This document shows, piece by piece, positions 51,171-60,997 of a DNA stretch of 64,000 nt. A program made the translations under genes and the position numbers. Below the pieces are notes generated by a model that was not told where the DNA came from, made no database searches, and saw only the letters and a program-made list of their open reading frames with translations. Numbering within the stretch: position 1 is the stretch's first letter; every line of letters begins with the position of its first letter. Source of the DNA: Marinobacter nauticus (GTDB taxonomy: Bacteria; Pseudomonadota; Gammaproteobacteria; Enterobacterales; Shewanellaceae); NCBI RefSeq assembly GCF_019801015.1, contig NZ_JAHVJZ010000006.1:124001-188000 (forward strand). Reading direction: 5' to 3'.

Positions 51171-51248
51171 GTCATTTTAGCCAGATACAGTCTGGCGCTG
51201 TTCCGCCGTTTGCGGACCAGGTGCCCACATCAACGCAAAGGAGTCGCA

Positions 51249-53015
51249 ATGAACCAGGGATCCTATCAACGGCTGATGGAGAGCCTGATCCGATGCAATG
51301 AGCAGCTGTTCGATCTGGCCACAAAACAAGCCCAGCCAACCACACAAGCGCTGCTGCAGATGCAGATGCAGGACCTGACCAGTGCCCTGCAGAAAGGGTT
51401 GGACGATCCCAGCGACCTGCTCACCCAGCAGGCGAACTGGTGGCAATCCCAGCTGCAGCTGTTTCAGAATGCCATGCTCAAGCAGGCAGGGCAGGACGTC
51501 TCCCCGGTGGTGGAACCGGAGCGAGGCGACCGACGCTTTCGTGACAGCCAATGGCAGGAGCACCCCTGGTACGACTACATCAAGCAATCCTACCTGCTGA
51601 CGGCCCGGCAGATGCTGGAGCATGTCGAGCGCATTCCCGATTTGAGCGACGGTGAACGGGACCGCCTGCGCTTCTTCACCCGGCAGATGGTCAATGCCCT
51701 CGCCCCCAGCAACTTTCTGGCTTCCAACCCGGAGTTGCTCAAGCTCACCATGGAAAGCGGCGGCAACAACCTGCTGGATGGACTTAAACTGCTCACTCAG
51801 GACATCCAGCGCAGCGCTGGCACCCTCAATGTGCGGATGACCGACGAATCCGCGTTTCAGCTGGGCCAGGACCTGGCCACCACGGAAGGGGAAGTGATCC
51901 ACCAGGCGCCGCTGTTTGAGCTGATTCAGTACCGCCCCACCACCGACACCGTGGCTAAGCGGCCGCTGTTGATCGTGCCGCCCTTCGTCAACAAGTACTA
52001 CATCCTCGACCTGCGTCCGGAAAACTCACTGGTGAAGTACCTGGTGGATCAGGGCCATACGGTGATGATGATCTCCTGGGCCAACCCCGACCAGCGGCAC
52101 ATCGAAGTGGATTTTGAAGACTACGTGGTGGACGGCGTACTGGCCGCCCTGGAAGCGGTGGAAGCCGCCACCGGCGAGCGCGAGGTCAATGCGGCCGGCT
52201 ACTGCATAGGTGGCACGTTGCTGGCCTGCACCATGGCCTATATGGCCGGGCGCCGAATGAAGCAACGGGTCAAATCCGCCACCTTCTTCACCACCATTCT
52301 GGACTTCAGTCAGCCGGGTGAGCTCGGGGCCTTTATCAACGACGAGATCGTCAGCGCCCTGGAAGCGCAGAACGCCGAGAACGGCCTGATGGACGGACGC
52401 CAGCTGGCCGTCACTTTCTCGATGTTGCGGGAGAACAACCTTTATTGGAACTACTACATCGACGGCTATCTCAAAGGGCAGAGCCCGATGGCCTTCGACC
52501 TGCTGCACTGGAACTGCGACAGCACCAATGTGGCCGGCCCCACCCATTCCACCATGCTCAGAAAGTTCTACCTGGAAAACCGTCTGATCGAGGCGGGCGA
52601 ATACTCGGTGCGGGGCACCAAAATCGATCTGAAGAAGATCACCGTCCCCAGCTACTTCGTCTCCACCGTGGATGACCATATCGCGCTGTGGCAGGGCACC
52701 TACCTGGGCCTGCAACGGCTTGGCGGGGAGCCCACCTTTGTCCTCGGCGAATCCGGACACATCGCCGGCATCATCAATCCCCCTGGTGGCAAATACGGCC
52801 ACTATGTCGGCGGGCTGGCGGATCAGCCGGAGGCCTGGATGGAGCAGGCAGCCCATCAGGAAGGCTCCTGGTGGCCGCACTGGATGGACTGGCTGGCCGC
52901 ACGGCCAGGCTCCGAAGCGATCCCTGCCCGCCAGATCAACGATCCGATAGGCCCGGCTCCGGGCGATTATGTGCAGGTGCGCCTGAACCCCACCTTTGAT
53001 GAGGGGGGCTCATGA
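51249..53015 (+). CDS. phaC: Class I polyhydroxyalkanoate synthase PhaC
   Basis: 588 residues from ATG 51249 (AAAGGAG upstream). The N-terminal PhaC domain is followed by an alpha/beta-hydrolase domain with the modified lipase box GYCIGG, the nucleophile being Cys319. The acid is Asp475 or Asp476 in VDDHIALW and the general base His504 in GESGHIAGI. It polymerises (R)-3-hydroxyacyl-CoA into intracellular PHA granules. TGA overlaps the phaJ start (ATGA). No phaA, phaB or phasin gene is nearby, so monomers probably come from beta-oxidation via PhaJ. Confidence 0.95.
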   Translation: MNQGSYQRLMESLIRCNEQLFDLATKQAQPTTQALLQMQMQDLTSALQKGLDDPSDLLTQQANWWQSQLQLFQNAMLKQAGQDVSPVVEPERGDRRFRDSQWQEHPWYDYIKQSYLLTARQMLEHVERIPDLSDGERDRLRFFTRQMVNALAPSNFLASNPELLKLTMESGGNNLLDGLKLLTQDIQRSAGTLNVRMTDESAFQLGQDLATTEGEVIHQAPLFELIQYRPTTDTVAKRPLLIVPPFVNKYYILDLRPENSLVKYLVDQGHTVMMISWANPDQRHIEVDFEDYVVDGVLAALEAVEAATGEREVNAAGYCIGGTLLACTMAYMAGRRMKQRVKSATFFTTILDFSQPGELGAFINDEIVSALEAQNAENGLMDGRQLAVTFSMLRENNLYWNYYIDGYLKGQSPMAFDLLHWNCDSTNVAGPTHSTMLRKFYLENRLIEAGEYSVRGTKIDLKKITVPSYFVSTVDDHIALWQGTYLGLQRLGGEPTFVLGESGHIAGIINPPGGKYGHYVGGLADQPEAWMEQAAHQEGSWWPHWMDWLAARPGSEAIPARQINDPIGPAPGDYVQVRLNPTFDEGGS

Positions 53016-53404
53016 GCCTGCAACCCGGACAAAGCGCCCAGATAACCAAGCGTTTCGGGCCGGAAGAGGTGGCCGCCTTTGCGGCCCTCTCGGAAGATCG
53101 CAACCCGATCCATCTGGATGCCGAGTTTGCCGCCCAGACGCCCTTCGGTGCGCCCATTGTGCATGGCATCCTGCTTTCCAGCCTGCTTTCCGCGCTGCTG
53201 GGGCAGCACCTTCCGGGCCAGGGCACCATCTACCTGGGGCAGACGCTGAAGTTTGTCCGCCCGGTTCTGGTGGGGGAAGAGGTCACCGCCCGCGTGACCG
53301 TCGCCCAGGTGAGGGATGACAAGCCCATCGTCACCCTGACCACAGAAGTGCTGAATGGCAGGGGCGAACCCTGCGTACAAGGGGAAGCGGTGGTCAAAGT
53401 CTGA
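53012..53404 (+). CDS. phaJ: (R)-specific enoyl-CoA hydratase, MaoC family
   Basis: 130 residues. Hot-dog fold with the hydratase-2 motif: Asp and His in SEDRNPIHLD, followed by PFGAPIVHGIL. It hydrates enoyl-CoA from fatty-acid beta-oxidation to (R)-3-hydroxyacyl-CoA, the PhaC substrate. The four-base overlap with phaC makes this role very likely. Followed by a strong terminator. Confidence 0.92.
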   Translation: MSLQPGQSAQITKRFGPEEVAAFAALSEDRNPIHLDAEFAAQTPFGAPIVHGILLSSLLSALLGQHLPGQGTIYLGQTLKFVRPVLVGEEVTARVTVAQVRDDKPIVTLTTEVLNGRGEPCVQGEAVVKV

Positions 53405-53417
53405 CGCCACCACCAAC

Positions 53418-53449
53418 AAAAAACGGGACGCTCAGCGTCCCGTTTTTTA
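53418..53449. terminator. Bidirectional terminator between phaJ and ygiQ
   Basis: AAAAAACGGGACGCT, loop C, AGCGTCCCGTTTTTT between convergent genes. Confidence 0.95.
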
Positions 53450-53454
53450 TTGGC

Positions 53455-55785
53455 TTATTTGCGTTTCGGCCCTTTTCGGGCAGCGGTGCCCTGTGGCTTA
53501 CCGCCGCGACCGGCCCCCTGAGACTTTCCGGACGGTTTGCCCGACGCCCGGGTGCCTGGCTTACCACCCGGCTTTCCGGAACCCTGGGGCTTACCGCCGC
53601 CCTGAGGCTTGGCTTTGCCGCCGCTGTCGCCGCCTTTGCCCTTCGGCTTAATCTTACCCGGCAGCTTAAATTGATCCTGCCCGGTGTGCTTGGTCAGTGC
53701 TGGCTGACTGCGGCCACCACGATGGGCGGGACGACGCCCCTCCGGCGGTACCAGGCAATCCGGCCCCGGGCCGATCAGGTGCGCCATACCGATGTTGCGC
53801 AGCCCCTCACGGATGAGCGGCCAGTTGTCGGTGTCGTGATAACGCAACAGCGCTTTGTGCAGACGACGCTGACGGCCGCCTTTGGCCACCGGCACATCCT
53901 CACTGTCGTGAGTCACTTTACGCAGGGAATTTTTCCCGGTGTGCCACACGGTGGTGGCGTTGGCCAGCGGTGATGGATAGAAGTTCTGCACCTGATCCAG
54001 GCGGAACTTGTTCTTCTTCAGCCACATCGCCAGATTCACCATGTCTTCGTCGCTGGCACCGGGGTGGGCAGAGATAAAGTAGGGGATCAGGTACTGCTCC
54101 TTGCCCGCCTCTTTGGAGAAGCGATCAAACATCTCCTTAAAGCGGTAGTAGCTGCCCATGCCCGGCTTCATCATGATGGAGAGCGGGCCCTCCTCCGTGT
54201 GTTCCGGTGCGATCTTCAGGTAGCCGCCAACGTGGTGCTGAACCAGCTCCTTCACATAGCGGGGATCTTCCACCGCCAGGTCGTAACGCACCCCGGAGGC
54301 CACAAAGATCCGCTTGATGCCCGGGATGGCACGGGCCGCCCGGTAAAGATCAATGGTCGGAGTGTGGTCGGTGTCCATATGGCCGCAGATATCCGGGTAG
54401 ATGCAGGAGAGGCGACGACAGGTCGCTTCCGCTTTCGGACTCTTACAGCGCAGCTTGTACATGTTGGCGGTGGGGCCGCCCAGATCCGAGATCACCCCGG
54501 TAAAGCCCGGCACTTTCTCTTTGATCTGCTCAATTTCGTCCAGGATCGACTCCTGGCTGCGGCTCTGAATGATGCGGCCTTCGTGCTCGGTAATAGAGCA
54601 GAAAGAGCAGCCACCAAAACAGCCCCGCATGATGTTGATGGAGGTTTTGATCATGTCGTACGCGGGGATCTTCTTACCGTCGTACTTGGGATGCGGCACC
54701 CGGGCGTAGGGCAGCGCAAACACGCCATCCATCTCGTCGGTTTCCAGCGGGATCGCCGGCGGGTTGATCCAGACATAGCGGTCGCCATGACGCTGCATCA
54801 GCGCGCGGGCACAACCCGGGTTGGTTTCCAGATGGAACAGGCGCGACGTGTGCGCGTACAGCACCTTGTCAGCGCGAACCTGATCGTAATCCGGCAGCAG
54901 GATGTACTGCTTCTCCCACGGCTTCAGCTTGCGGCCGGCCCCCGCCGGCTGCATCACCACCGGCTTGGCGTCCTGCTGGGCCGGGGCGTCCTCAAACTTG
55001 GAGCCCAGCTCACAACCCATGTCGTCAGCGCCGTAGGGGTTCGGGATCGGGTCGATCTTACCGGGGGTGTCCAGGGTGCGGGAGTCCACACCGTTCCATC
55101 CCGGCAGCGCTTCACGCAGCAGGAAGGCGGTACCACGGATGTCGTGCATGGCTTTGATGTCGCCGCCCTGGGACAGTCGATGGGCCACCTCCACCAGCGG
55201 GCGCTCGGCGTTACCAAAGATCAGCATGTCCGCCTTGGCATCAAACAGCACGCTGCGGCGCACCTTATCGGACCAATAATCGTAATGGGCGATCCGACGC
55301 AAACTCGCCTCGATGCCGCCAAGAATCACCGGCACCTCTTTATAGGCTTCTTTACAACGCTGGGTGTAGACCACGGTGGCCCGGTCCGGACGCAGGCCGT
55401 GGACGTTGTCCGGCGTGTACGCGTCATCGTGACGCAAACGGCGATCGGCGGTGTAGTGGTTGATCATCGAGTCCATGTTGCCCGCCGTCACCCCGAAAAA
55501 CAGGTTCGGCTTGCCCAACGCCATAAAGGCGTTTTTGGACTGCCAGTCCGGCTGGTCAATGATCCCCACCCGGAATCCCTGGGATTCCAGCATGCGGCCA
55601 ATCACCGCCATACCAAAGCTGGGGTGATCCACGTAAGCGTCGCCAGTAACCAGAATGATGTCGCAGCTGTCCCAGCCCAACAGGTCCATCTCTGCACGGG
55701 TGGTGGGCAGGAACGGCGCCGGGCCCAGGCATTCAGCCCAGAACTTGGGGTAGTCGAACAGCTTAGTTTCAGGAGTCGGGATCAT
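53455..55785 (-). CDS. ygiQ: YgiQ-family radical SAM protein
   Basis: 776 residues. An N-terminal cobalamin-binding-like domain ([23 protein letters not shown]) is followed by the radical SAM domain with the CFGGCSFC cluster motif and SITEHEGR. A basic Gly/Lys/Pro-rich tail of about 90 residues (repeats of KPQG and GKPGG) follows. Length and domain order agree with E. coli YgiQ. The function is not established. The tail could bind RNA or acidic partners. Confidence 0.94.
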   Translation of the reverse strand: MIPTPETKLFDYPKFWAECLGPAPFLPTTRAEMDLLGWDSCDIILVTGDAYVDHPSFGMAVIGRMLESQGFRVGIIDQPDWQSKNAFMALGKPNLFFGVTAGNMDSMINHYTADRRLRHDDAYTPDNVHGLRPDRATVVYTQRCKEAYKEVPVILGGIEASLRRIAHYDYWSDKVRRSVLFDAKADMLIFGNAERPLVEVAHRLSQGGDIKAMHDIRGTAFLLREALPGWNGVDSRTLDTPGKIDPIPNPYGADDMGCELGSKFEDAPAQQDAKPVVMQPAGAGRKLKPWEKQYILLPDYDQVRADKVLYAHTSRLFHLETNPGCARALMQRHGDRYVWINPPAIPLETDEMDGVFALPYARVPHPKYDGKKIPAYDMIKTSINIMRGCFGGCSFCSITEHEGRIIQSRSQESILDEIEQIKEKVPGFTGVISDLGGPTANMYKLRCKSPKAEATCRRLSCIYPDICGHMDTDHTPTIDLYRAARAIPGIKRIFVASGVRYDLAVEDPRYVKELVQHHVGGYLKIAPEHTEEGPLSIMMKPGMGSYYRFKEMFDRFSKEAGKEQYLIPYFISAHPGASDEDMVNLAMWLKKNKFRLDQVQNFYPSPLANATTVWHTGKNSLRKVTHDSEDVPVAKGGRQRRLHKALLRYHDTDNWPLIREGLRNIGMAHLIGPGPDCLVPPEGRRPAHRGGRSQPALTKHTGQDQFKLPGKIKPKGKGGDSGGKAKPQGGGKPQGSGKPGGKPGTRASGKPSGKSQGAGRGGKPQGTAARKGPKRK

Positions 55786-55987
55786 GCTTACCTCAGATCA
55801 CCTGCACGGTATGAACAGGGGCCGCGGATTGTAGCAGCTTAGCGCGTCCGTGGCGATGGTGGTTTTTTAACCGCATTTGGGGTGTGGGTTTAGCCCCGGG
55901 ACGCACTCGCCTCAGCCGCAGATGCGCCGTATGATGCCACTCAGCAAGCGGACGCACAGCGTCACAGAGAATCAGAGGATCGCAAGG

Positions 55988-56896
55988 ATGGAACGGATCG
56001 GCCCACGGGCTTTGGTGGTGGAAGGCGGTGCCATGCGGGGGGTGTTCTCCTGCGGAGTACTGGACCACTTCTTGGCTGAGGATTACACCCCTTTCGACAG
56101 CTTCTGGGGCGTCTCTGCCGGGGCCTCAAATCTGGCGGCTTACCTGGCCAGAATGCCGGGCCGGAACCGCAAGATCTACACCGACTACAGCTGCCGTCCG
56201 GCGTTTCTGACGCCGGGCCGTTTCCTGCTGGGAGGCGACCTGATGGATCTGGACTGGATGTGGCGGATCACCCTCGATGAGCTGGGGATCGACAAAGCGG
56301 TGCTGGCCGCCGACCCGCGCCCCTTCTTCCTGACCGTGACCCGGCAGGATAACGGCCAGGCGGAGTACCACACCCCGGATGTGGAGGCGCTGGCCGAAAC
56401 CATGAAAGCCAGCAGCGCCCTGCCCCTGCTCTACCGCAAAGGGGTAACGCTGAATGGCGCCACCTATGTGGATGGCGGTGTGGCGGATGCCCTGCCGGTG
56501 GCCGAAGCGATCCGCCGTGGTGCCCGCCAGATTATGGTTCTGCGCAGCCGCCCGGCCGGTTACCGCAAGTCCGACGGACGTTTCCCGGCGCTGCAGCGTC
56601 ATCTGCTGCGGGCGACACCGGGCGTGACTGATGCCATGCTGAGTCGGGCCCGGCGTTACAACGAGGCGCTGGCCTTAATCCGCCAGCCACCGCCAGGCGT
56701 CGAAGTTGTGGAAGTGTGCCCGCCGGAATCGTTCCAGCTTAAGCGCCTGACCCGGGATGCCGCTCCGCTGGAGCAGGGTTACGAGCTGGGCCTGGCGGCC
56801 GGCGCGGATGCCATACGACGCTGGGAAGCCCTCAGTGGCGGCGGGCAATCGCCCGGGCCGCAATCCCGTCAATCAGACCCGGCGCCAGCAGTTTAA
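55988..56896 (+). CDS. yjjU: Patatin-like phospholipase, YjjU-type
   Basis: 302 residues from ATG 55988 (AGAGGA eight bases upstream); an in-frame start 111 bases earlier lacks a ribosome site. Patatin motifs: oxyanion EGGAMRGVFSCGVLDHF, nucleophile elbow GVSAGAS, and catalytic Asp in YVDGGVADALPV. It aligns well with E. coli YjjU. Probably an acyl hydrolase at the membrane. It overlaps the convergent SDR gene by 65 bases at the 3' end. Confidence 0.92.
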   Translation: MERIGPRALVVEGGAMRGVFSCGVLDHFLAEDYTPFDSFWGVSAGASNLAAYLARMPGRNRKIYTDYSCRPAFLTPGRFLLGGDLMDLDWMWRITLDELGIDKAVLAADPRPFFLTVTRQDNGQAEYHTPDVEALAETMKASSALPLLYRKGVTLNGATYVDGGVADALPVAEAIRRGARQIMVLRSRPAGYRKSDGRFPALQRHLLRATPGVTDAMLSRARRYNEALALIRQPPPGVEVVEVCPPESFQLKRLTRDAAPLEQGYELGLAAGADAIRRWEALSGGGQSPGPQSRQSDPAPAV

Positions 56897-57617
56897 GCCA
56901 GCGCCCCAGCCGCCCCCTGAACGACCCAAGCCAGAGCCGCTGACGCTTTTCGATCGCTTTGATCATCCGGGCGGCGCACTCATCGGCGGTCATCAGTTTG
57001 CTTTCCTGCATCGGGGTGTCGCCCAACGGCTGGCCGTCGGCCCCCATGGCGCGTTTGTGGGTCTGAGTGACGACGAAGTCCGGGCACAGCATGGTGACGT
57101 CGACACCGCTGCCACGCAGTTCAATGCGCAAGGCATCAAAGAAACCCATGACCGCGTGTTTGGAGGCGCAGTAGCCGCTGCGGGTGGGCACCCCGGTCAG
57201 GCCGGTGAGGGAGGAGACCACGGCAATGTGCCCCCGACTCTGCTTCAGCGCCGGCAGCGCTGCATGGGCCAGATGGGCCGTGGCCAGATAATTCACCGTC
57301 ATCACCCGCTCAAGCACGGAGAGATCGGTCAGATCCTCGACCGTGCTCCACATGGTGATGCCGGCATTGAGGATCAGCCGGTCGATGCGGCCATAGCGTT
57401 CCAGCGTGGCGTGAATCAGTTCCGGCAGGCGCGCCAGTTCGGTCAGGTCCAGCGGATAGGCTTCCGCCTCGCCGGGCAGCGAGGCCACCAGGCTTTGCAG
57501 CCGTTCGGCATTGCGGGCCACCAGCATCAATCGGGCCCCCCGGGCGCTGAGTTGCTGTGCCAGCGCGCGACCGATCCCTTCTGAGGCGCCGGTCAGCAGC
57601 ACCACCTCATCTTTCAT
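56832..57617 (-). CDS. Short-chain dehydrogenase/reductase
   Basis: 261 residues. Cofactor loop TGASEGIG at 9-16, LILNAG, catalytic Ser (VVSSLTG) and the YCASK pair. Classical SDR of 3-oxoacyl- or hydroxysteroid-type; substrate unknown. The C-terminal part is basic and hydrophobic (GSFRGRLGRWLKLLAPGL) and may touch membrane. Its 3' end overlaps the yjjU-like gene. Confidence 0.92.
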   Translation of the reverse strand: MKDEVVLLTGASEGIGRALAQQLSARGARLMLVARNAERLQSLVASLPGEAEAYPLDLTELARLPELIHATLERYGRIDRLILNAGITMWSTVEDLTDLSVLERVMTVNYLATAHLAHAALPALKQSRGHIAVVSSLTGLTGVPTRSGYCASKHAVMGFFDALRIELRGSGVDVTMLCPDFVVTQTHKRAMGADGQPLGDTPMQESKLMTADECAARMIKAIEKRQRLWLGSFRGRLGRWLKLLAPGLIDGIAARAIARRH

Positions 57618-57667
57618 GCTTCTCTCCTTGATGCCTTATCGAAGCGCGTCCTGCGCAGGCCTTGTTG

Positions 57668-60235
57668 TCAGGCTTTGGCGCCATCCTCAAGGGGGATGGG
57701 CTGGTAGGTTTCCAGATCCTTGGGCCGGCCAATGCCGTAGCCCTGGGCATAGTTCACGCCGATGGCCCGCAAGCGGGACAAGGTTTCCTGATCTTCCACA
57801 AACTCTGCCACGGTCTCGATGCCCATCACCCGGCACACGTCGTGAATCGATTTAACGATGGCGTAATCCTTGGCATTGCTGGCCAGATTACGCACGAAGC
57901 AGCCGTCAATCTTGACGTAATCCACCGGCAGCTGACGCAGGTAGCCGTAGGACGCGAAACCGGAACCGAAGTCATCCAGCGCGAAGGCAAAACCGCGGCG
58001 GCGCAGGGCATGGAGGATCTCCAGGGCGCGATTTTCGTTAGCGATGGCGGCGGTTTCGGTCACTTCAAAACAGATGGTCTCAGGCGGCACCCGGTAAAGG
58101 GCGCACATCTCATCGATGTATCCCACCAGATTGCCAGACGAGAGCGTGGTGCCGGAGAGGTTGATGGACAGCACCTGGCTGTTCCATAGGTGGCTGTTAC
58201 GGGCCATCCACTCGAAGGTTTTGCGGATGACCGCTTTGTCCACCGCGGGCATCAGGTTGAAGCGCTCTGCCGCCGCAATAAACTGGCCCGGTGCCAGAAT
58301 GCGGCCGCCATCTTCCCGGATCCGAAGCAGCACTTCGCACTTGCGTCGCTGCTGACTGGCATGGACCGGCTCGATGGGCTGGTAGAACAGCACCAGATCG
58401 TCGTTGACGATCGCTTCATTGATCTTCATCGCCCAATGGGGCGCATTGCGCTGGTGAGCCAGGTCCTGATCAAGGGAGTCAAAGAAATGGATCTGACTCT
58501 CGCCGCCTTTGCCCTTATTGGCGTGACAGGCGATCTCCGCATCCTTAAACACCTCTCGGGGACGCTGTTCATCGCCGCGCTGGAAGGCCACGCCGATGCT
58601 GACGCCTACCCGGTAGCTGCCGCTGTCCCAGTAAAGTGTGATCCCCTCAACCCGCTCCATCATCTGTTTCAGTACCCGGGCCGCTTCCAGTGCCGAGGTG
58701 TCTTTCATGATGAGGCCAAACTCATCACCACCAATGCGGGCCAGCATGTCGCCGGGGCGGATGCTGCGGATCATCTCCTGAGCCACATCCCGAAGCATGC
58801 GATCCCCGGCTTCATGGCCACAGCTGTCATTGATCAGCTTAAAACGGTTGAGGTCCATGTAGCAGACCGCATGCTGGCCGGGATGCTCGCCCAGCCCTTC
58901 AAGATGCTGCTCAAAGGTTTGTCGGTTGTAGATGCCGGTAATGTGGTCGCGCTGGGACTTCTGCACCAGCTCCCGCTTCATCAGCTCAGCGCGGGTGATG
59001 TCTTTCAGCACCAGAATGGCGCCCAGGGTGTTGCCTTCCTTATCCAGCGTTCGGGCAGCGTGGTAGGCGACCTGCCGCTCCTGCTCACCCTGGCGAAGCC
59101 GGACCCGCCCTTCGAGGCTGATGCGGCCGGAACAAAGCAGCTCTTTCAGCGCGGCATGCAGCTCCTGCCCGGCCGGCCCTGGTACCAGGCTCACCAGCGC
59201 GCATTGACGAACCGGGCCGTGGTCCACCGCCAGCAAACGCTCCGCTTCGGTGTTGACCAGTTCGATACGGGCATGAGGATCCACCATCACCACCGCGTCA
59301 TTGACGGCCCGCAGCAGCGTCACCAGTTGCTGACGCTGATGATGGCGCTGGGCAAATATCTCGTTGCACAACGCGCTGATCTCCGCCAGTTCATCCTTGC
59401 CGGACTCGGGCAGTGGCCGACTGGCTTTGCTCTGATGCATCGCCTGCTCAATGCGCCGCTTCATGCCATCCAGAGGCCCAAGCACCGTGCGCCGGAAGGT
59501 AAACAGGAAGGTGATCGCCAACAGCACTAACACCAGAGTCAGCACCGAAATCACACGGCCAATCTGCGCCGTTCGGATCTGCCCTTCGGTGACATCGAAC
59601 TGCGGCAGCAGCGTAACCGATGGCCCGGCAAATCGGGGCAGCGCCAATGGACTGTCTTCGCTGGCCTCGATCAGGGTGACGGCATGCACACCGGCGTGTC
59701 GGTAACTCAGATTATCCAGTTTTTCCTGGTCGAACGCCTCGATCCCAACCAGGCCCCGCCAGTTGCGATGATTAAGGGGCAAGGCCACCAGTCCAAAAAC
59801 CTGGTTCTGCAGCTGCACAAAGCCGCTGCGCTCAAACTGGAAACTGCCGGTGGAGAGGATGGGATCGAGCAGACTGCGCATCGCTTCGCTGTTGCCATCC
59901 ACCGGGGCAGTGCCACTTTGCAGGACTCGCAGTTCACCGTGATGGTTCATCACCAGCGGGATTTGGCCGTTTAAACGGGCCTGATTGAGCAGGAACGCCA
60001 CCACTTCAGGCTGTTCGCTCTCGACCGCACTGCGCAGTGCCGAGAGCTCGCGACGATTGGCCGCCAGCCACTGCTCCACATCCATCTGCAGATGGGCACG
60101 GGCAGACGCCTGCGCACGCTGTTGATGGGCAACAAAGCCGTCTTTGATCAACCAGTAGGCGGCACCGGTGGCGATAAGAATCAGGGGGATGGCCAGACCC
60201 AACAAGAGCAGTAATAATCGACGAGAGAGTTTCAT
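57668..60235 (-). CDS. PAS-GGDEF-EAL membrane protein (c-di-GMP turnover)
   Basis: 855 residues. TM1 about 5-31, a periplasmic sensor region about 32-226, TM2 about 227-247, and a HAMP-like segment. A PAS domain follows at about 305-415, then GGDEF with intact GGDEF at 502-506, and an EAL domain from about 610. The EAL motif reads EVL (634-636), but the other metal and catalytic residues are present (SINLS, FEVTET, LDDFGSGFASY, KIDG, QGYGIG). Both cyclase and phosphodiesterase activity are therefore possible. It senses a periplasmic signal to set c-di-GMP levels, affecting biofilm and motility. Single gene. Confidence 0.93.
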   Translation of the reverse strand: MKLSRRLLLLLLGLAIPLILIATGAAYWLIKDGFVAHQQRAQASARAHLQMDVEQWLAANRRELSALRSAVESEQPEVVAFLLNQARLNGQIPLVMNHHGELRVLQSGTAPVDGNSEAMRSLLDPILSTGSFQFERSGFVQLQNQVFGLVALPLNHRNWRGLVGIEAFDQEKLDNLSYRHAGVHAVTLIEASEDSPLALPRFAGPSVTLLPQFDVTEGQIRTAQIGRVISVLTLVLVLLAITFLFTFRRTVLGPLDGMKRRIEQAMHQSKASRPLPESGKDELAEISALCNEIFAQRHHQRQQLVTLLRAVNDAVVMVDPHARIELVNTEAERLLAVDHGPVRQCALVSLVPGPAGQELHAALKELLCSGRISLEGRVRLRQGEQERQVAYHAARTLDKEGNTLGAILVLKDITRAELMKRELVQKSQRDHITGIYNRQTFEQHLEGLGEHPGQHAVCYMDLNRFKLINDSCGHEAGDRMLRDVAQEMIRSIRPGDMLARIGGDEFGLIMKDTSALEAARVLKQMMERVEGITLYWDSGSYRVGVSIGVAFQRGDEQRPREVFKDAEIACHANKGKGGESQIHFFDSLDQDLAHQRNAPHWAMKINEAIVNDDLVLFYQPIEPVHASQQRRKCEVLLRIREDGGRILAPGQFIAAAERFNLMPAVDKAVIRKTFEWMARNSHLWNSQVLSINLSGTTLSSGNLVGYIDEMCALYRVPPETICFEVTETAAIANENRALEILHALRRRGFAFALDDFGSGFASYGYLRQLPVDYVKIDGCFVRNLASNAKDYAIVKSIHDVCRVMGIETVAEFVEDQETLSRLRAIGVNYAQGYGIGRPKDLETYQPIPLEDGAKA

Positions 60236-60348
60236 CTGGGGCGCAGATCCTGGCTCTGGGTCTCAGGCAAAGAGATTTGAACTTACCTAATTAACGGCAT
60301 GAAGAAAATGAATCTTGAGGATTTTTCGCGAAAGTTCGGGCAACGCCC

Positions 60349-60945
60349 GTGACCACAGCTCATAATCCGGCATCGGATAGCTTAACCCGTGATCTGCTTC
60401 ACGAAGTTCGCGCATGCCGCCAGTGCCAGGATGTGCTCGACCCCAACCCCGTCGTTCAGATGAGCCGCGAGGCGCGCATTCTGATCATCGGCCAGGCGCC
60501 GGGGCTGAAAGTGCATCAAACCGGCATGCCCTGGAATGACCCCAGCGGCGACCGACTGCGCCAATGGATGAACCTCTCCCGCGATCGGTTTTACGATTCC
60601 ACCAGGATCGCCATCGTGCCGATGGGGCTGTGCTACCCCGGCCGCGGGCGCAGCGGTGACAATCCGCCAGACAAACGTTGCGCACCGTTGTGGCATCCCC
60701 GGTTACTGGCGCAGATGCCCAATCTGGCCCTGACACTTTTCATCGGCCAGTACGCTCAGAAACACTACCTGGAAGGCTTCACCAGCCTGACGGAAACTGT
60801 CGCCCGCTGGGCCGATTTCGGGCCGGAACGCCTGCCCCTGCCTCACCCCTCACCACGCAACACGCTCTGGCTGAAACGTCACCCCTGGTTTGAAGCCGAG
60901 GTGGTGCCGGAGCTGCAGCGCCGTATTCGCGCCCTGCTGGAATAG
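60349..60945 (+). CDS. Uracil-DNA-glycosylase-family protein
   Basis: 198 residues starting at GTG 60349 without a clear ribosome site. ACRQCQ near the N-terminus, GQAPGLKVHQTGMPWNDPSGDRLRQWM (substrate pocket) and LPHPSPRN (the C-terminal HPSxxN motif) are those of the UDG superfamily. It lacks the full four-Cys iron-sulfur pattern of UDG4. It probably belongs to a less studied subfamily; excision activity unproven. Confidence 0.85.
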   Translation: MTTAHNPASDSLTRDLLHEVRACRQCQDVLDPNPVVQMSREARILIIGQAPGLKVHQTGMPWNDPSGDRLRQWMNLSRDRFYDSTRIAIVPMGLCYPGRGRSGDNPPDKRCAPLWHPRLLAQMPNLALTLFIGQYAQKHYLEGFTSLTETVARWADFGPERLPLPHPSPRNTLWLKRHPWFEAEVVPELQRRIRALLE

Positions 60946-60952
60946 CGGGCAC

Positions 60953-60977
60953 AAAAAAGCCGCCTTTCGGCGGCTTT
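60953..60977 (-). terminator. Terminator of the psuK-psuG operon
   Basis: Stem AAAGCCGCC, loop GAA, GGCGGCTTT with six T on the minus strand, 21 bases past the psuG stop; only a short T-run on the plus strand. Confidence 0.88.
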
Positions 60978-60997
60978 CGGTGACTGACGTCGGAGGC

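Noticed and set aside
54064-55842. Plus-strand 592-codon frame opposite ygiQ
   Set aside because: Shadow of a well-conserved radical SAM gene; composition typical of antisense translation.
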